Assembly (NCBI RefSeq): GCF_022201045.2 | Contig: NC_068557.1 | Span: forward strand, 29,923,501 to 29,987,500 | Length of the DNA: 64,000 nucleotides | Direction of reading: 5' to 3' | DNA from: Citrus sinensis | Lineage: Eukaryota > Streptophyta > Magnoliopsida > Sapindales > Rutaceae | Shown: one piece after another, positions 23,790 through 34,919 of the stretch | How positions within the stretch are numbered: position 1 is the stretch's first letter | Layout of the letters: each line of letters starts with the position of its first letter | The notes under the pieces: model-generated | Databases searched by the model: none | What the model was told of the DNA's origin: nothing | What the model saw: the letters and a program-made list of their open reading frames with translations, nothing else | Made by a program: the position numbers and the translations under genes

Positions 23790-26700
23790 ATGAATTTAAG
23801 ACAGCGTCAGTACCCCACGCGCGGCGGAGATGGCCTACACGCGCCTCCAGCTCCGCCGCCAATGCCAGTAATTTACAACATTATCCCTATCCATGACCTC
23901 TTAGCTGAGCACCCATCTCTCAGATACCCAGAAGTACGCGCCGCGGCCGCCGCCTTACGCGATGTGACTGACCTCCGGAAGCCACCGTTCGTTGCATGGG
24001 GCTCACACATGGACCTTCTTGACTGGCTGGGTATCTTTTTCGGGTTCCAAAACGACAACGTCCGGAACCAACGGGAACACCTGGTCCTCCACTTGGCCAA
24101 CGCCCAAATGCGACTCCAACCACCGCCGGCTTCGCCGGGCGTTCTCGAAACGAGCGTCCTCCGAAGATTCCGGCGTAAGTTGCTCCGAAACTATGCTTCT
24201 TGGTGCTCATTTTTAGGCCGGAAGTCACAGATCAGTGTGTCGAGTCGTCGCGACCAGAAAAGTCTCCGTCGGGAGCTTCTTTATGTTTCCCTTTATTTGC
24301 TAATATGGGGCGAGTCAGCAAACTTACGTTTTGCTCCTGAATGTATCTGTTACATTTACCATCACATGGCTATGGAACTGAATTATGTACTTGATGATAA
24401 GATAGATGAAAATACCGGTAGGCCATTTTTACCTTCAAATTCTGGAGATTGTGCGTTTTTGAAGTGTGTGGTTATGCCGATTTATCAAACGATTAAGACT
24501 GAGGTGGAGAGTAGTAGGAATGGAACGGCGCCACATTCAGCTTGGAGGAATTACGATGATATAAATGAGTACTTTTGGAGTAATAGGTGTTTTAAGAGCT
24601 TGAAATGGCCTATTGATTATGGTAGTAATTTTTTTGTGACGGTTAGTAAAGGGAAGAGGGTGGGGAAGACTGGGTTTGTGGAGCAACGGACGTTTTGGAA
24701 TATATTTAGGAGTTTCGATAAGCTTTGGGTTATGTTGATACTGTTTTTGCAGGCTGCTGCTATAGTTGCATGGACGCCTACCGATTATCCTTGGCAAGCG
24801 TTGGACAGTCGTGACATTCAGGTTGAGTTATTGACTGTTTTTATCACTTGGGGTGGGCTCAGATTTTTGCAGTCACTGCTTGATGCAGGGACTCAGTACA
24901 GTTTGGTCTCAAGGGAGACAATGTTCCTGGGTGTGAGGATGGTTTTGAAAAGTGTTGTTGCTTCGACATGGACGGTTGTGTTTGGAGTTCTTTATGGGAG
25001 GATTTGGAGTCAAAAGAATGCTGATGGCAGGTGGTCGTATGAAGCGAATCAAAGGATTATAGCATTTCTTAAGGCTGTGTTGGTGTTTATTATGCCAGAG
25101 TTGTTGTCGATAGTGTTGTTTGTTCTGCCTTGGATAAGGAATTGGATTGAGGAGTTGGATTGGCCTATTGTGTACATGTTGACATGGTGGTTCCACTCTC
25201 GGATATTTGTGGGTCGTGCTCTGAGGGAAGGGCTGGTTAATAATTTCAAGTATACAGTGTTCTGGATTCTTGTACTACTCTCAAAGTTTTCATTTAGTTA
25301 TTTTCTTCAGATCAAGCCACTTGTTGCCCCAACAAAGGCACTTTTGAATATGAAGAAGGTAGACTACAATTGGCATGAGTTTTTTGGTAGTACAAATAGA
25401 GTTTCAGTTGTTTTGTTGTGGTTTCCAGTTATTTTGATTTATTTGATGGACCTGCAAATCTGGTATTCGATATTTTCATCAATTGTTGGTGCAGTAATTG
25501 GGTTATTTTCACATTTGGGTGAGATTAGGAATATTGGGCAGCTAAGGCTTAGGTTTCAGTTCTTTGCTAGTGCCATGCAGTTTAACCTAATGCCAGAAGA
25601 GCAGTTGCTAAGTCCGAAGGCAACACTGGTGAAAAAGCTTCGGGATGCAATTCGCCGATTGAAGCTGAGGTATGGACTTGGTCTGGCATACAATAAGATA
25701 GAATCAAGCCAAGTGGAAGCTACCCGGTTTGCCTTGCTATGGAATGAGATAATGTTAACTTTCAGGGAGGAAGATCTTATCAGTGACAGAGAGCTTGAGC
25801 TCTTGGAGCTGCAACCTAATTGTTGGGACATAAGGGTTATTCGCTGGCCATGTATCCTCCTCTGCAATGAGCTTCTGCTTGCTCTCAGTCAGGCAACAGA
25901 GCTGGCAGATGCACCTGACAGGTGGCTGTGGTTGAAGATATGCAAGAACGAGTACACGCGGTGTGCTGTCATTGAAGCTTATGATAGCATCAAGTATTTG
26001 CTTCTCGCGGTTGTCAAATATGGCACAGAAGAGAATGCAATTGTTACAACATTTTTCACTGAGATAGAGAACTATATGCAGATTGGGAAGTTTACTGAGG
26101 CATATAGGATGACCGTTCTACCAAAAATGCATGCCAACCTTATATCACTTGTTGAGCTTATGATGAAGCCAGAGAAGGATCTCAGTAAGGCAGTTAATAT
26201 ACTGCAGGCCTTATATGAACTTTCTGTTCGAGAATTTCCAAGGGTGAAAAGGTCTATTTCTCAATTGAGACAGGAAGGTCTGGCCCCACGTAGTTCAGCC
26301 ACTGACGAAGGGTTGCTCTTTGAAAATGCTGTGAAGTTTCCTGGTGCTGAAGATGCGTTTTTCTATAGGCAGCTACGACGTCTGCACACAATTCTTTCTT
26401 CAAGAGACTCAATGCACAATGTACCGGTGAATATTGAGGCAAGAAGACGTATAGCTTTCTTTGGCAATTCTCTGTTTATGAATATGCCCCGTGCACCATA
26501 TGTTGAGAAAATGTTGGCCTTCAGTGTTTTAACCCCGTATTATGATGAAGAAGTGGTGTTTAGCAAAGAAATGCTTCGAAAAGAGAATGAAGATGGTGTC
26601 TCCATCCTGTTTTATCTGCAGAAGATCTATGCTGATGAATGGAACAATTTTATGGAGCGGATGCGGAGAGAAGGCATGGAGGACGATGATGATATCTGGT

Positions 26701-29105
26701 CAAAAAAGGCAAGGGATCTCCGTCTTTGGGCATCATACAGAGGTCAAACTTTATCCCGTACCGTGAGGGGGATGATGTATTACTATAGGGCTCTCAAGAT
26801 GTTTGCTTTTCTTGATTCTGCATCAGAGATGGACATAAGGATGGGATCGCAAGAACTAGCTTCTCATGGTTCATTGAGTCGTAACAGCTATTCGGATGGT
26901 CCTGGCCCAGCATCTTCAAAGACGCTTCCTAGCGCAGAAAGTGGTGTTCGTCTTTTGTTCAAGGGGCATGAGTGTGGGAGTGCTCTGATGAAATTCACAT
27001 ATGTGGTTACTTGCCAGGTGTATGGGCAGCAGAAGGCAAAGGGAGACTCTCGTGCAGAAGAGATTTTATATTTGTTGAAAAACAATGAGGCCCTTCGAGT
27101 TGCCTATGTCGATGAGGTTCACTTGGGGAGGGATGAGGTTGAGTATTACTCTGTTCTTGTGAAGTATGATCAGCAGATTCAGAGGGAGGTGGAAATCTAT
27201 AGGATTAGGCTGCCTGGTCCATTGAAGCTTGGGGAAGGAAAACCAGAAAACCAAAACCATGCCATAATTTTTACTCGGGGTGATGCAGTTCAAACCATTG
27301 ACATGAACCAAGACAATTATTTTGAGGAGGCACTCAAGATGCGCAATTTGTTGGAGGAATTCAATAATTATTACGGAATTAGAAAGCCGACTATATTGGG
27401 AGTCCGAGAGAATATCTTTTCAGGTTCTGTGTCCTCTCTTGCTTCATTCATGTCTGCCCAGGAAACCAGTTTTGTGACCCTTGGGCAGCGTGTTCTAGCA
27501 AACCCTTTGAAGGTACGGATGCACTATGGTCATCCTGATGTGTTTGACAGATTCTGGTTCTTGCCTCGTGGTGGAATTAGCAAGGCTTCTAAAGTAATTA
27601 ATATCAGTGAGGATATATTTGCTGGTTTCAATTGTACTCTGCGAGGTGGTAATGTAACACACCACGAATATATACAGGTGGCCAAGGGAAAGGATGTTGG
27701 GTTAAATCAGGTCTCCATATTTGAGGCCAAGGTTGCTAGTGGAAATGGTGAGCAGGCATTGAGCAGAGATGTGTACCGCTTGGGTCACAGATTAGACTTC
27801 TTCCGGATGCTCTCCTTTTTCTACACGAGTTTGGGGCACTACTTCAACTCATTGATGGTCATCATAACTGTTTATACATTTTTATGGGGGCGTCTTTATC
27901 TTGCTCTTAGTGGGGTTGAGAAGGCTGTCAAGAATAGTACTAACAATAAGGCTCTGAGTACACTTCTGAATCAGCAGTTTCTTGTCCAGTTTGGTCTGTT
28001 CACTGCTCTTCCAATGATTGTGGAGAACTCACTTGAGCATGGGTTCCTCCCTGCAGTTTGGGACTTCTTAACAATGCAACTTCAGCTAGCATCGTTATTT
28101 TATACATTCTCTTTGGGAACTCGTGCTCATTTCTTTGGTCGGACTATTCTTCATGGGGGTGCCAAGTACAGAGCCACTGGGCGTGGATTTGTGGTTCAGC
28201 ATAAGAGCTTTTCAGAGAATTATAGACTGTATTCTCGGAGCCATTTTGTGAAGGCAATTGAACTCGGAGTTATTTTGATTGTGTATGCTTTCCACAGTCC
28301 CATGGCCGAGGATACTTTTGTTTATATAGCAATGTCAATCACGAGCTGGTTCCTTGTGGTTTCATGGATAATGTCTCCCTTCGTGTTCAACCCTTCTGGA
28401 TTTGACTGGCTGAAGACTGTCTATGACTTCGATGATTTTATTGATTGGATATGGTTCCGTGGGGTGTTTACAAAAGCAGATCAGAGCTGGGAAACATGGT
28501 GGTACGAGGAACAGGACCATCTACGGACGACCGGTCTTTGGGGAAAGCTATTGGAGATTATCTTGGATCTTCGTTTCTTCTTCTTTCAGTATGGCATTGT
28601 ATATCAGCTCGGAATAGCCGGCGGAAGCACCAGTATAGTTGTTTATTTGCTATCTTGGATAGTCATGGTTGTGGTGGTTGCAATTTACATCACCATAGCA
28701 TATGCTCAAAACAAATATGCTGCAAAAGATCACATCTACTATCGGCTAGTGCAACTGCTAGTCATTGTGCTAGTAGTACTAGTGATTGTCTTATTGTTGG
28801 AGTTCACTAAGTTCGACTTCTTTGATCTTGTGACAAGTCTCTTGGCATTCATCCCCACAGGATGGGGCATGATATTGATTGCCCAAGTTCTTAGACCTTT
28901 TCTGCAGTCCACTTTGGTCTGGGATACCGTGGTTTCCTTGGCTCGGTTGTACGAGTTACTGTTTGGAGTAATTGTTATGGCCCCGATGGCTTTGCTTTCG
29001 TGGTTGCCCGGATTTCAGTCAATGCAGACAAGGATCCTGTTTAATCAAGCATTCAGTAGGGGTCTACAGATCTCTCGTATTCTTACTGGGAAAAAGTCCA
29101 ACTGA
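23790..29105 (+). CDS. CALS12: Callose synthase 12-like (glucan synthase-like 5 / PMR4)
   Basis: This is the catalytic subunit of a plasma-membrane 1,3-beta-glucan (callose) synthase using UDP-glucose. The CALS12/GSL5 type makes callose in wound and pathogen-induced papillae. It is one uninterrupted exon of 1771 aa; Arabidopsis CALS12 is about 1780 aa. The start at 23790 gives MNLRQRQYPTRGG, like the family, followed by IIPIHDLLAEHPSLRYPEVR. The FKS1 domain covers about residues 200-350 (LLIWGESANLRFAPECICY). A first cluster of membrane helices lies at about 330-600. The large cytosolic glucan synthase region contains GFNCTLRGGNVTHHEYIQVAKG and KYRATGRGFVVQH. A second helix cluster extends to the C-terminus, which ends in TGKKSN. 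No frame damage is present. CALS11 is the nearest alternative. Confidence 0.93.
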   Translation: MNLRQRQYPTRGGDGLHAPPAPPPMPVIYNIIPIHDLLAEHPSLRYPEVRAAAAALRDVTDLRKPPFVAWGSHMDLLDWLGIFFGFQNDNVRNQREHLVLHLANAQMRLQPPPASPGVLETSVLRRFRRKLLRNYASWCSFLGRKSQISVSSRRDQKSLRRELLYVSLYLLIWGESANLRFAPECICYIYHHMAMELNYVLDDKIDENTGRPFLPSNSGDCAFLKCVVMPIYQTIKTEVESSRNGTAPHSAWRNYDDINEYFWSNRCFKSLKWPIDYGSNFFVTVSKGKRVGKTGFVEQRTFWNIFRSFDKLWVMLILFLQAAAIVAWTPTDYPWQALDSRDIQVELLTVFITWGGLRFLQSLLDAGTQYSLVSRETMFLGVRMVLKSVVASTWTVVFGVLYGRIWSQKNADGRWSYEANQRIIAFLKAVLVFIMPELLSIVLFVLPWIRNWIEELDWPIVYMLTWWFHSRIFVGRALREGLVNNFKYTVFWILVLLSKFSFSYFLQIKPLVAPTKALLNMKKVDYNWHEFFGSTNRVSVVLLWFPVILIYLMDLQIWYSIFSSIVGAVIGLFSHLGEIRNIGQLRLRFQFFASAMQFNLMPEEQLLSPKATLVKKLRDAIRRLKLRYGLGLAYNKIESSQVEATRFALLWNEIMLTFREEDLISDRELELLELQPNCWDIRVIRWPCILLCNELLLALSQATELADAPDRWLWLKICKNEYTRCAVIEAYDSIKYLLLAVVKYGTEENAIVTTFFTEIENYMQIGKFTEAYRMTVLPKMHANLISLVELMMKPEKDLSKAVNILQALYELSVREFPRVKRSISQLRQEGLAPRSSATDEGLLFENAVKFPGAEDAFFYRQLRRLHTILSSRDSMHNVPVNIEARRRIAFFGNSLFMNMPRAPYVEKMLAFSVLTPYYDEEVVFSKEMLRKENEDGVSILFYLQKIYADEWNNFMERMRREGMEDDDDIWSKKARDLRLWASYRGQTLSRTVRGMMYYYRALKMFAFLDSASEMDIRMGSQELASHGSLSRNSYSDGPGPASSKTLPSAESGVRLLFKGHECGSALMKFTYVVTCQVYGQQKAKGDSRAEEILYLLKNNEALRVAYVDEVHLGRDEVEYYSVLVKYDQQIQREVEIYRIRLPGPLKLGEGKPENQNHAIIFTRGDAVQTIDMNQDNYFEEALKMRNLLEEFNNYYGIRKPTILGVRENIFSGSVSSLASFMSAQETSFVTLGQRVLANPLKVRMHYGHPDVFDRFWFLPRGGISKASKVINISEDIFAGFNCTLRGGNVTHHEYIQVAKGKDVGLNQVSIFEAKVASGNGEQALSRDVYRLGHRLDFFRMLSFFYTSLGHYFNSLMVIITVYTFLWGRLYLALSGVEKAVKNSTNNKALSTLLNQQFLVQFGLFTALPMIVENSLEHGFLPAVWDFLTMQLQLASLFYTFSLGTRAHFFGRTILHGGAKYRATGRGFVVQHKSFSENYRLYSRSHFVKAIELGVILIVYAFHSPMAEDTFVYIAMSITSWFLVVSWIMSPFVFNPSGFDWLKTVYDFDDFIDWIWFRGVFTKADQSWETWWYEEQDHLRTTGLWGKLLEIILDLRFFFFQYGIVYQLGIAGGSTSIVVYLLSWIVMVVVVAIYITIAYAQNKYAAKDHIYYRLVQLLVIVLVVLVIVLLLEFTKFDFFDLVTSLLAFIPTGWGMILIAQVLRPFLQSTLVWDTVVSLARLYELLFGVIVMAPMALLSWLPGFQSMQTRILFNQAFSRGLQISRILTGKKSN

Positions 29106-30251
29106 TGCATGGCTGCGGTAAATTTCTATCTTTGCTTTTACCTTCTTGACCCAACCATGGTTTACTAATAATTAACTTGAGGTTGGTATTGTTGCAGTAA
29201 CTGAATATTTACATCTGAACTTTGCATGCTGACTGCAATTTATTATAAATTCATAATGTTGTCATTAACTTTTACGGTATCTTATGATTCAGGAATTCCA
29301 ATGGGACAGGAGTTACATAGCGGTGGTAGAAAGACTGGCCCTTATTTCCACTTTCTTAACACTTATTTTGCTGTGGTATTTGGTCAACTCTTGGGTGGCG
29401 AGGACTATGATTTTCGATTCTTAAATATTTTTGGTAGCTTTGTATCTGGTCACTTTCAGGCTCCGATGCTGCTTCAGATCTTGTCCTGGCAAACATGCTT
29501 AGTGGTTGGTAGGCTACAACTTTAATTCTAATTTTGTAGTTCATGGTTTTTGTATAGTGTTTATGTACAGTGTAACTTCTGTGATAGTTTCAGGGCAGTG
29601 TTTAATGGCGTTTCCACTCGAATTCGAATTATGCATCCTTTAGTTAATAAATGAAGTAGTATTTGATTTCCTTCTTGTGCAAAAACTGGACTTACGGGCC
29701 TAGCGCAATGAAATCTAATGATTCTAGAACGTAGATCAAGTGAATTTTCACCATCGGACCATCAGATTCTTATACACTGATCCCGGATGAATAACAGTAA
29801 GCAATTGGCTTTTAATATATTGTCTAAGCATCAAGGAAATGTAGGGACTATGCAAGCCATTTACATATTCTATAGACAATGCTGGTATAGTAGAAATCAC
29901 AAGCATTCCCATCTTGCTCGCGACGAACCTGAAAATTTGTTACCAATATTTTTCTCCCACTTTAACTTATTATATCTTTTGCAATCATAAAAACGATGAA
30001 AAAAAAAAAAGAAATAATAAGAAAAGCAGATGTTCTAATAACAAAATTTTTATATTTAATCTATTCCTTGTAGAGTAGTACTATATATCTCAAATTTTTT
30101 ATTTAAAAAATTATTCTAAATAATGTGATAATCATCAATTAATTGATGAGATAATATAGTTAATTCACTTAAATATTGTTAAAAACTTATCAACTATTTG
30201 ATGAATGACACATCATTTAAAATAAACTTTGAGATATGAAAATTTAAGATG
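29106..30251. other. Callose synthase 3' flank and retrotransposon insertion flank
   Basis: The first 500 bases are probably 3' UTR, possibly with an alternative intron. From about 30060 the sequence is AT-rich with diverged repeats resembling 9300-9480. No gene was recognised. Confidence 0.45.
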
Positions 30252-30256
30252 CCTAT

Positions 30257-30976
30257 TGTTGAGTACATAAAAGCCTCAGGTCGGCCATGCTACTATTTCC
30301 ACCCCGGCATGGATCACCTCGGCCAAATGGTATGAGCAGAACGCGAGATGAACACGAGCCAACCAGAGACGGGTACCGGCCAGGGTAATGTACCGACCAG
30401 AATCATATACCGAGCCGGCACCAATTCCCCAAAAAGCGGGAACACGATCCCACAGAATCGCGGTAGTTGCGCTTTTCCCAGAACCGTTGTGGGAGATGCG
30501 AGATCCCACGTTTGCCCACAATGTAGCAGTTAAAATCCCATGAGAGGCTACCACTACCCGAAAAAGGGGGGGATGAAGGGTGAGTGAGAACGTGGGACAA
30601 CGGCTATAAAAGAAGAAGAAACCGATGAAGGAAGGGGACCGAAAAAATTGAGGGAGGGAAAACGCTGCCAAATTGCAACCAGGCCATTTTCTTACAAATC
30701 TCGAATAATTTAGAAACCATTTTTTTTGCACTGTTTTCCCGTAAACACCTTGAGCTAACTTAGGCATCGGAGGGTTTACGCCGGCACAACCACCGGCGTC
30801 TCTGATCCATTTTTAGTGAGCGCAGGTCTATTGAGGGAAAGGAGGACGATTCCAATCCCAGTGGTTCGAGCAAACATTAGATAACACAAGCGTTGGTGAA
30901 AGAATCTGATCAGTCAAAGGCGTGCAGATTGGAGGAATCTGGTCGGTCAAATGGCGAGCAGATTTAAGCATCAACA
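30257..30976 (+). repeat. 5' LTR
   Basis: This 720-bp long terminal repeat runs from TGTTGAGTAC to CATCAACA. It has a TATA-like box (TATAAAAG) at 30605-30612, which should drive element transcription. Compared with the 3' LTR it differs at about 10 positions, eight of them transitions, with no indel. Open frames seen inside it are repeated in the other LTR and are not genes. Confidence 0.95.
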
Positions 30977-30979
30977 TTT

Positions 30980-30996
30980 TGGCGCCGTTTGTGGGG
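30980..30996 (+). other. Primer-binding site, tRNA-Asp type
   Basis: Starting three bases after the 5' LTR, TGGCGCCGTT followed by TGTGGGG matches the reverse complement of the 3' end of plant tRNA-Asp at about 14 of 17 positions. This is where minus-strand DNA synthesis would be primed. Confidence 0.75.
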
Positions 30997-31056
30997 AGCT
31001 GGATAAAAAGCTACCACCGAATTAGTAGTTACCGGAGAAACAGCGAACGATTAGAC

Positions 31057-32690
31057 ATGGATTTGCCAAGGAAGGACGCTTTGAGGGAGGATAACGAATT
31101 CGGGGAGACAATCACCCTTCGGGAAATTGCAAATGAAGCTCGAGAGAGGGTGATGCAAGATCGGTTGGAACGAATAGAGAAGCAAATGGAGACTCTCGCT
31201 ACCATACTGAATGAGCTGAGAGATGAGCGGAGAAGGGATTGCGAAATCCCCGTGGGGAGAGATGATGTTGGAACAGAACTCAACCTCCGGAGGCGTAGAG
31301 TCGAGGAAATCCCTCCGCCGGCGGACCAACCTTATGGGGTGCATCCCCACAGAAGCACTGGTCGGGTTCCGGGAGAACAAGTAGATGAAGGGAGGAACCA
31401 ACCTCGCCCCAGGCGAGTACCGGAAGCTGATGGCCGAGGGGCCAGTGCTGATGAAGGAGAGTTGAGACAGCGGTTGCAGAATGTCGAGCAGGAGCGAGAT
31501 CAGATAGCTGCACGTGATCCTGACCGTGCTGTAGAATTGGAGGGAGAGGTGCGCAGATTAGCGCAGGTGATAGAGGAGATACAGGGTAAGAGGAAGCCCC
31601 CAAGCTGGAGGATAATGCTGGATGAAGAATCTCCACTATCAACCGAGATCATGGGTACCATAATCCCAAGAGATTTCCGCTTCCCCGACCTCAAATACTC
31701 CGGGCGAAGTGACCCGCTGGTGCACATTGAGCGTTTCAACGACATGACGGGTGTGCAGGGGCTGACACCAGCTCAGAGGTGCAGGGTGTTCCCGTTGACA
31801 TTAGAAGGACGAGCCCGAGAATGGTACCGCAAGCTGCCCCGAGGAAGTATAAAGGGGTATGAGCAGATGTGCCAAGAGTTGGCCGAGCAGTTCCGGGGGG
31901 CAGTGGCCCCAGAGGACGACATGATGGAACTGATGGGGATGAAATAGGAGGAGCATGAATCCCTTCGAGATTTTGTAAAACGATACCACCGAGCCGTGCT
32001 GGATCTGGGAGCTTTTAATCACCCGCAGGCGTTGAGGGGATTAAAAGAAGGTGTAAGAATCGGCCGATTGTGGTATAACTTAAGAAGCCCCCTTGTGCAG
32101 AATTATTCGTCGGGGTATGAGCAGGCGAGGCGAGATATAGAAATCGAAGAGGAGAAATCGGCGAGAATAAAAAGTGAACAGTTGGACGAGCTGAGGCGAA
32201 AGGATCGGAGAGCCCCGACAGGCAGCGGGTTGGGAAAACGAGCTGGAGAATCTTCAGTGATGGGCGGAATATCGGCTCGGTCCCGCCCTTACCCCATAGC
32301 TCCGAGATCACAGCAGTTCCAGCACAACCGGGATCAGCAACGAGAATTCCGGCAGATGGCTGCCCACCCCTATCACAACACTCCCAGAGCATTACATGCA
32401 ACCAATTCCAGGGCTAGTCGACCAGATCAGTTAGCGACGGTGCCAGCCCGAGGTGACATTCATGATAGCTGAGCAGTTCAGCTGATAGACCAGAGCTTGG
32501 CGTATAGACAGTACACTCCATTAAAGGTCTCCATGGAGGAATTGTATGAGAGGATCGAGGGACGAGGCCTGCTGTACCTTCTAGCCCCTATAACAAAACC
32601 GGCTCACCGACGGGATAAGAGCAAATTCTGTAAATTCCACGACACTCATGGTCACACTATTAGCAATGTCGTGACCTGAAAATTCAGGTG
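31057..32690 (+). pseudogene. gag of the LTR element, broken
   Basis: This encodes the capsid and nucleocapsid region. The first ATG gives MDLPRKDALREDNEF, followed by a charged coiled-coil-like stretch and a retrotransposon gag core (FPLTLEGRAREWYRKLP, residues about 245-265). The frame is cut by TAG at 31945-31947 and TGA at 32470-32472. It then meets a one-base deletion near 32665, just inside a degenerate knuckle-like segment (CKFHDTHGHT). Both stops are explained by single C-to-T changes of Gln or Arg codons. Apart from these breaks, reading continues smoothly, so decay is recent. Confidence 0.85.
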
Positions 32691-33850
32691 GAGGATTTGG
32701 TGAGAAACCGTTATTTGGACGAATATGTAGATGGAACATCCCCGTCACTGAATCACAGTACACGCGGGATGAAGGAGCTGAGATGGGCCTGGAACGTGAA
32801 CAGCCGACTATCCGTGTAATAGCAGGGGGGCCAACATTGGCTGGGGATTCGAACAGGGCAGGGAAGAACTATGGGAGATATGCCCTGACTAGCAAAGAAG
32901 TGCTTTTCAATTTGCCGGCAACCAAGAAGGCAAAAGTGCGGCAAGTTCCCATTATGTGGACAGATGACGATGAAGAGGGTATCTTATATCCGCATGAGGA
33001 TGCATTGGTGATCAAGGCAATGGTGGTCGGTACAGAATTGCGACGAATACTAGTAGACACAGGCAGCTCGGTTGACATCCTGTTTAAGTCGGCTCTAGAT
33101 GATATGGGGATCGCATACTTGAAATTGGAGCGGACAAATACATCCTTAAAGAGATTTGGAGGGGGACGGTTAACTCCCATGGGGATCATCGAACTCCCAA
33201 TTACTATGGGGACAAAGCCATTTGAAAGAACAATGATGCTGGATTTTGTCGTGGTAGATGAAAGAAGCCCTTACCAGATGATACTGGGGAGACCATTCAT
33301 GAGTATAAGCCAATGCGTTGTATCCACGCATTACTTGGCACTGAAATACAGAGTAAATGGGGTGGTCGGCGTAGTAAAAGGCGACCAGAGGATGGCAAGG
33401 AGTTGTTATGCTACAGCGGCCAAGGAGACACTGCAGGTTACCTCTCTAGATAATCGAGGAGACTTTAAAAAGGGCCGCCAAGAGCCTGTTGAGAAACTGG
33501 AAGAAGTTGCAGTAAGCAAAAGCAACCCGAGCAGAGTAGTGAAGATCGGGTCAGGATTGGTTGGGGCAGTAAAAGGCGAACTGATAAATTGCCTACAGTC
33601 TCATGCGGATATATTCGCCTGGTCTCATGAAGATATGCCCGGAATTGATCGCGGGGTAGCTTGCCACAAGTTGGCAATCAAGAAGGGGGCAAGGCCGGTG
33701 AGACAGAAGAGGAGATGCTTCAACCAGGAAATGTACGAGGCAATAAACGCCGATGTGGAGAAGCTGTTGAAAGCAGGATTTATAAGGGAACCCAAGTACC
33801 CAGAATGGATTTCAAATGTAGTCCTGGTAAAAAAGGCCAACGGGAAGTGA
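32691..33850 (+). pseudogene. Protease and start of reverse transcriptase of the LTR element
   Basis: The frame carries an aspartic protease with the active-site motif LVDTGSSVDIL near 33050-33080 and a second conserved segment MILGRPFM. It then leads into the N-terminal part of the reverse transcriptase (fingers, ending WISNVVLVKKANGK). It stops at TGA 33848-33850, where relatives have Trp, a G-to-A change. The downstream frame is the same, so the stop is the only break here. Confidence 0.85.
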
Positions 33851-34919
33851 AGAATGTGTGTGGACTTCACGGACCTCAATAAGGCATGCCCAAAGGATAG
33901 CTTTCCCCTACCCAAAATAGATCAGCTGGTGGACTCAACAGCATGTCACAGTCTGCTGAGCTTCATGGATGCCTTTTCTGGGTACAACCAGATACCCATG
34001 GACGAGCAGGATGAGGAAAGCACTGCCTTTATAACTAACATGAGTTTGTTTTGCTACAGGGTAATGCCTTTCGGCCTAAAAAATGCAGGAGCCACCTATC
34101 AAAGGTTGGTAAACAAGATCTTCAAACCGTTGATTGGACACACTATGGAGGTATATGTTGATGATATGATTACAAAGTCCAAAGAGTCGAGGGATCATGT
34201 GAAGCATCTAGAAGAGACCTTTGAATTACTGAGGAAGTATGAGATGAAACTAAACCCGGAGAAATGTGCATTTGGGGTCAGCTCAGGTAAATTTCTGGGA
34301 TTTCTGGTAAGCCACCGCGGGATTGAGGCCAACCCCGAAAAAATACGAGCGGTTACAGATATGAGATCTCCGCGGACAGTTAAAGAGGTGAATGAGCCTT
34401 ACAGGGAAGTTGGCAGCATTGAACCGATTCATCTCGCGGGCCACAGATAAATGCCACCCTTTCTTCCAAGTCATAAAGAAATGAAGAAAGATGGAATGGA
34501 CATCAGAGTGCGAGGAAGCATTTGGGCAGCTGAAGGAATATCTGGCCCGTGCACCGTTACTGTCAACTCCGAGAGAGGGTGACCAGCTGCTTTTGTACTT
34601 GGCAATCTCCAAGTGGGCTACCAGCTCGGTCTTAGTCAGGGAAGAAGAAGGGAAGCAACACCCGGTATACTACACGAGCAAGGCCCTGGTGGACGCAGAA
34701 ACCAAATATCCACTAATGGAGAAGTGGGCGCTGGCTCTGATAACGGCAGCACGCAAACTCCGACCATATTTCCAAGCCCACCAGATCGTTGTGATGACTG
34801 ACCAGCCCCTTCGACAAGTACTTCAAAAACCAGATGCGTCTGGTCGGCTAGTAAAATGGTCAGTGGAGCTGAGCGAATTTGACCTGACCTACATGCCCCG
34901 AGGAGCAATCAAGGCCTAA
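33851..34919 (+). pseudogene. Reverse transcriptase and first RNase H of the LTR element
   Basis: The catalytic palm motif appears as VYVDDM near 34152-34169, preceded by FMDAFSGYNQIPM and MPFGLKNAGATYQRL, all typical of Ty3/gypsy. A one-base insertion near 34390 shifts the frame. In the next frame a TGA near 34482-34484 replaces Trp, and the first RNase H domain follows (YYTSKALVDAETKYPLMEK). TAA at 34917-34919 replaces Gln. The domain order and motifs are clear but the product cannot be made in one piece. Confidence 0.85.

Noticed and set aside
24537-27311. Several minus-strand ORFs of 60-100 codons
   Set aside because: Shadows of the CALS12 coding frame on the opposite strand.
30276-30767. 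163-codon minus-strand ORF
   Set aside because: It lies wholly in the 5' LTR and recurs in the 3' LTR; there is no protein similarity.
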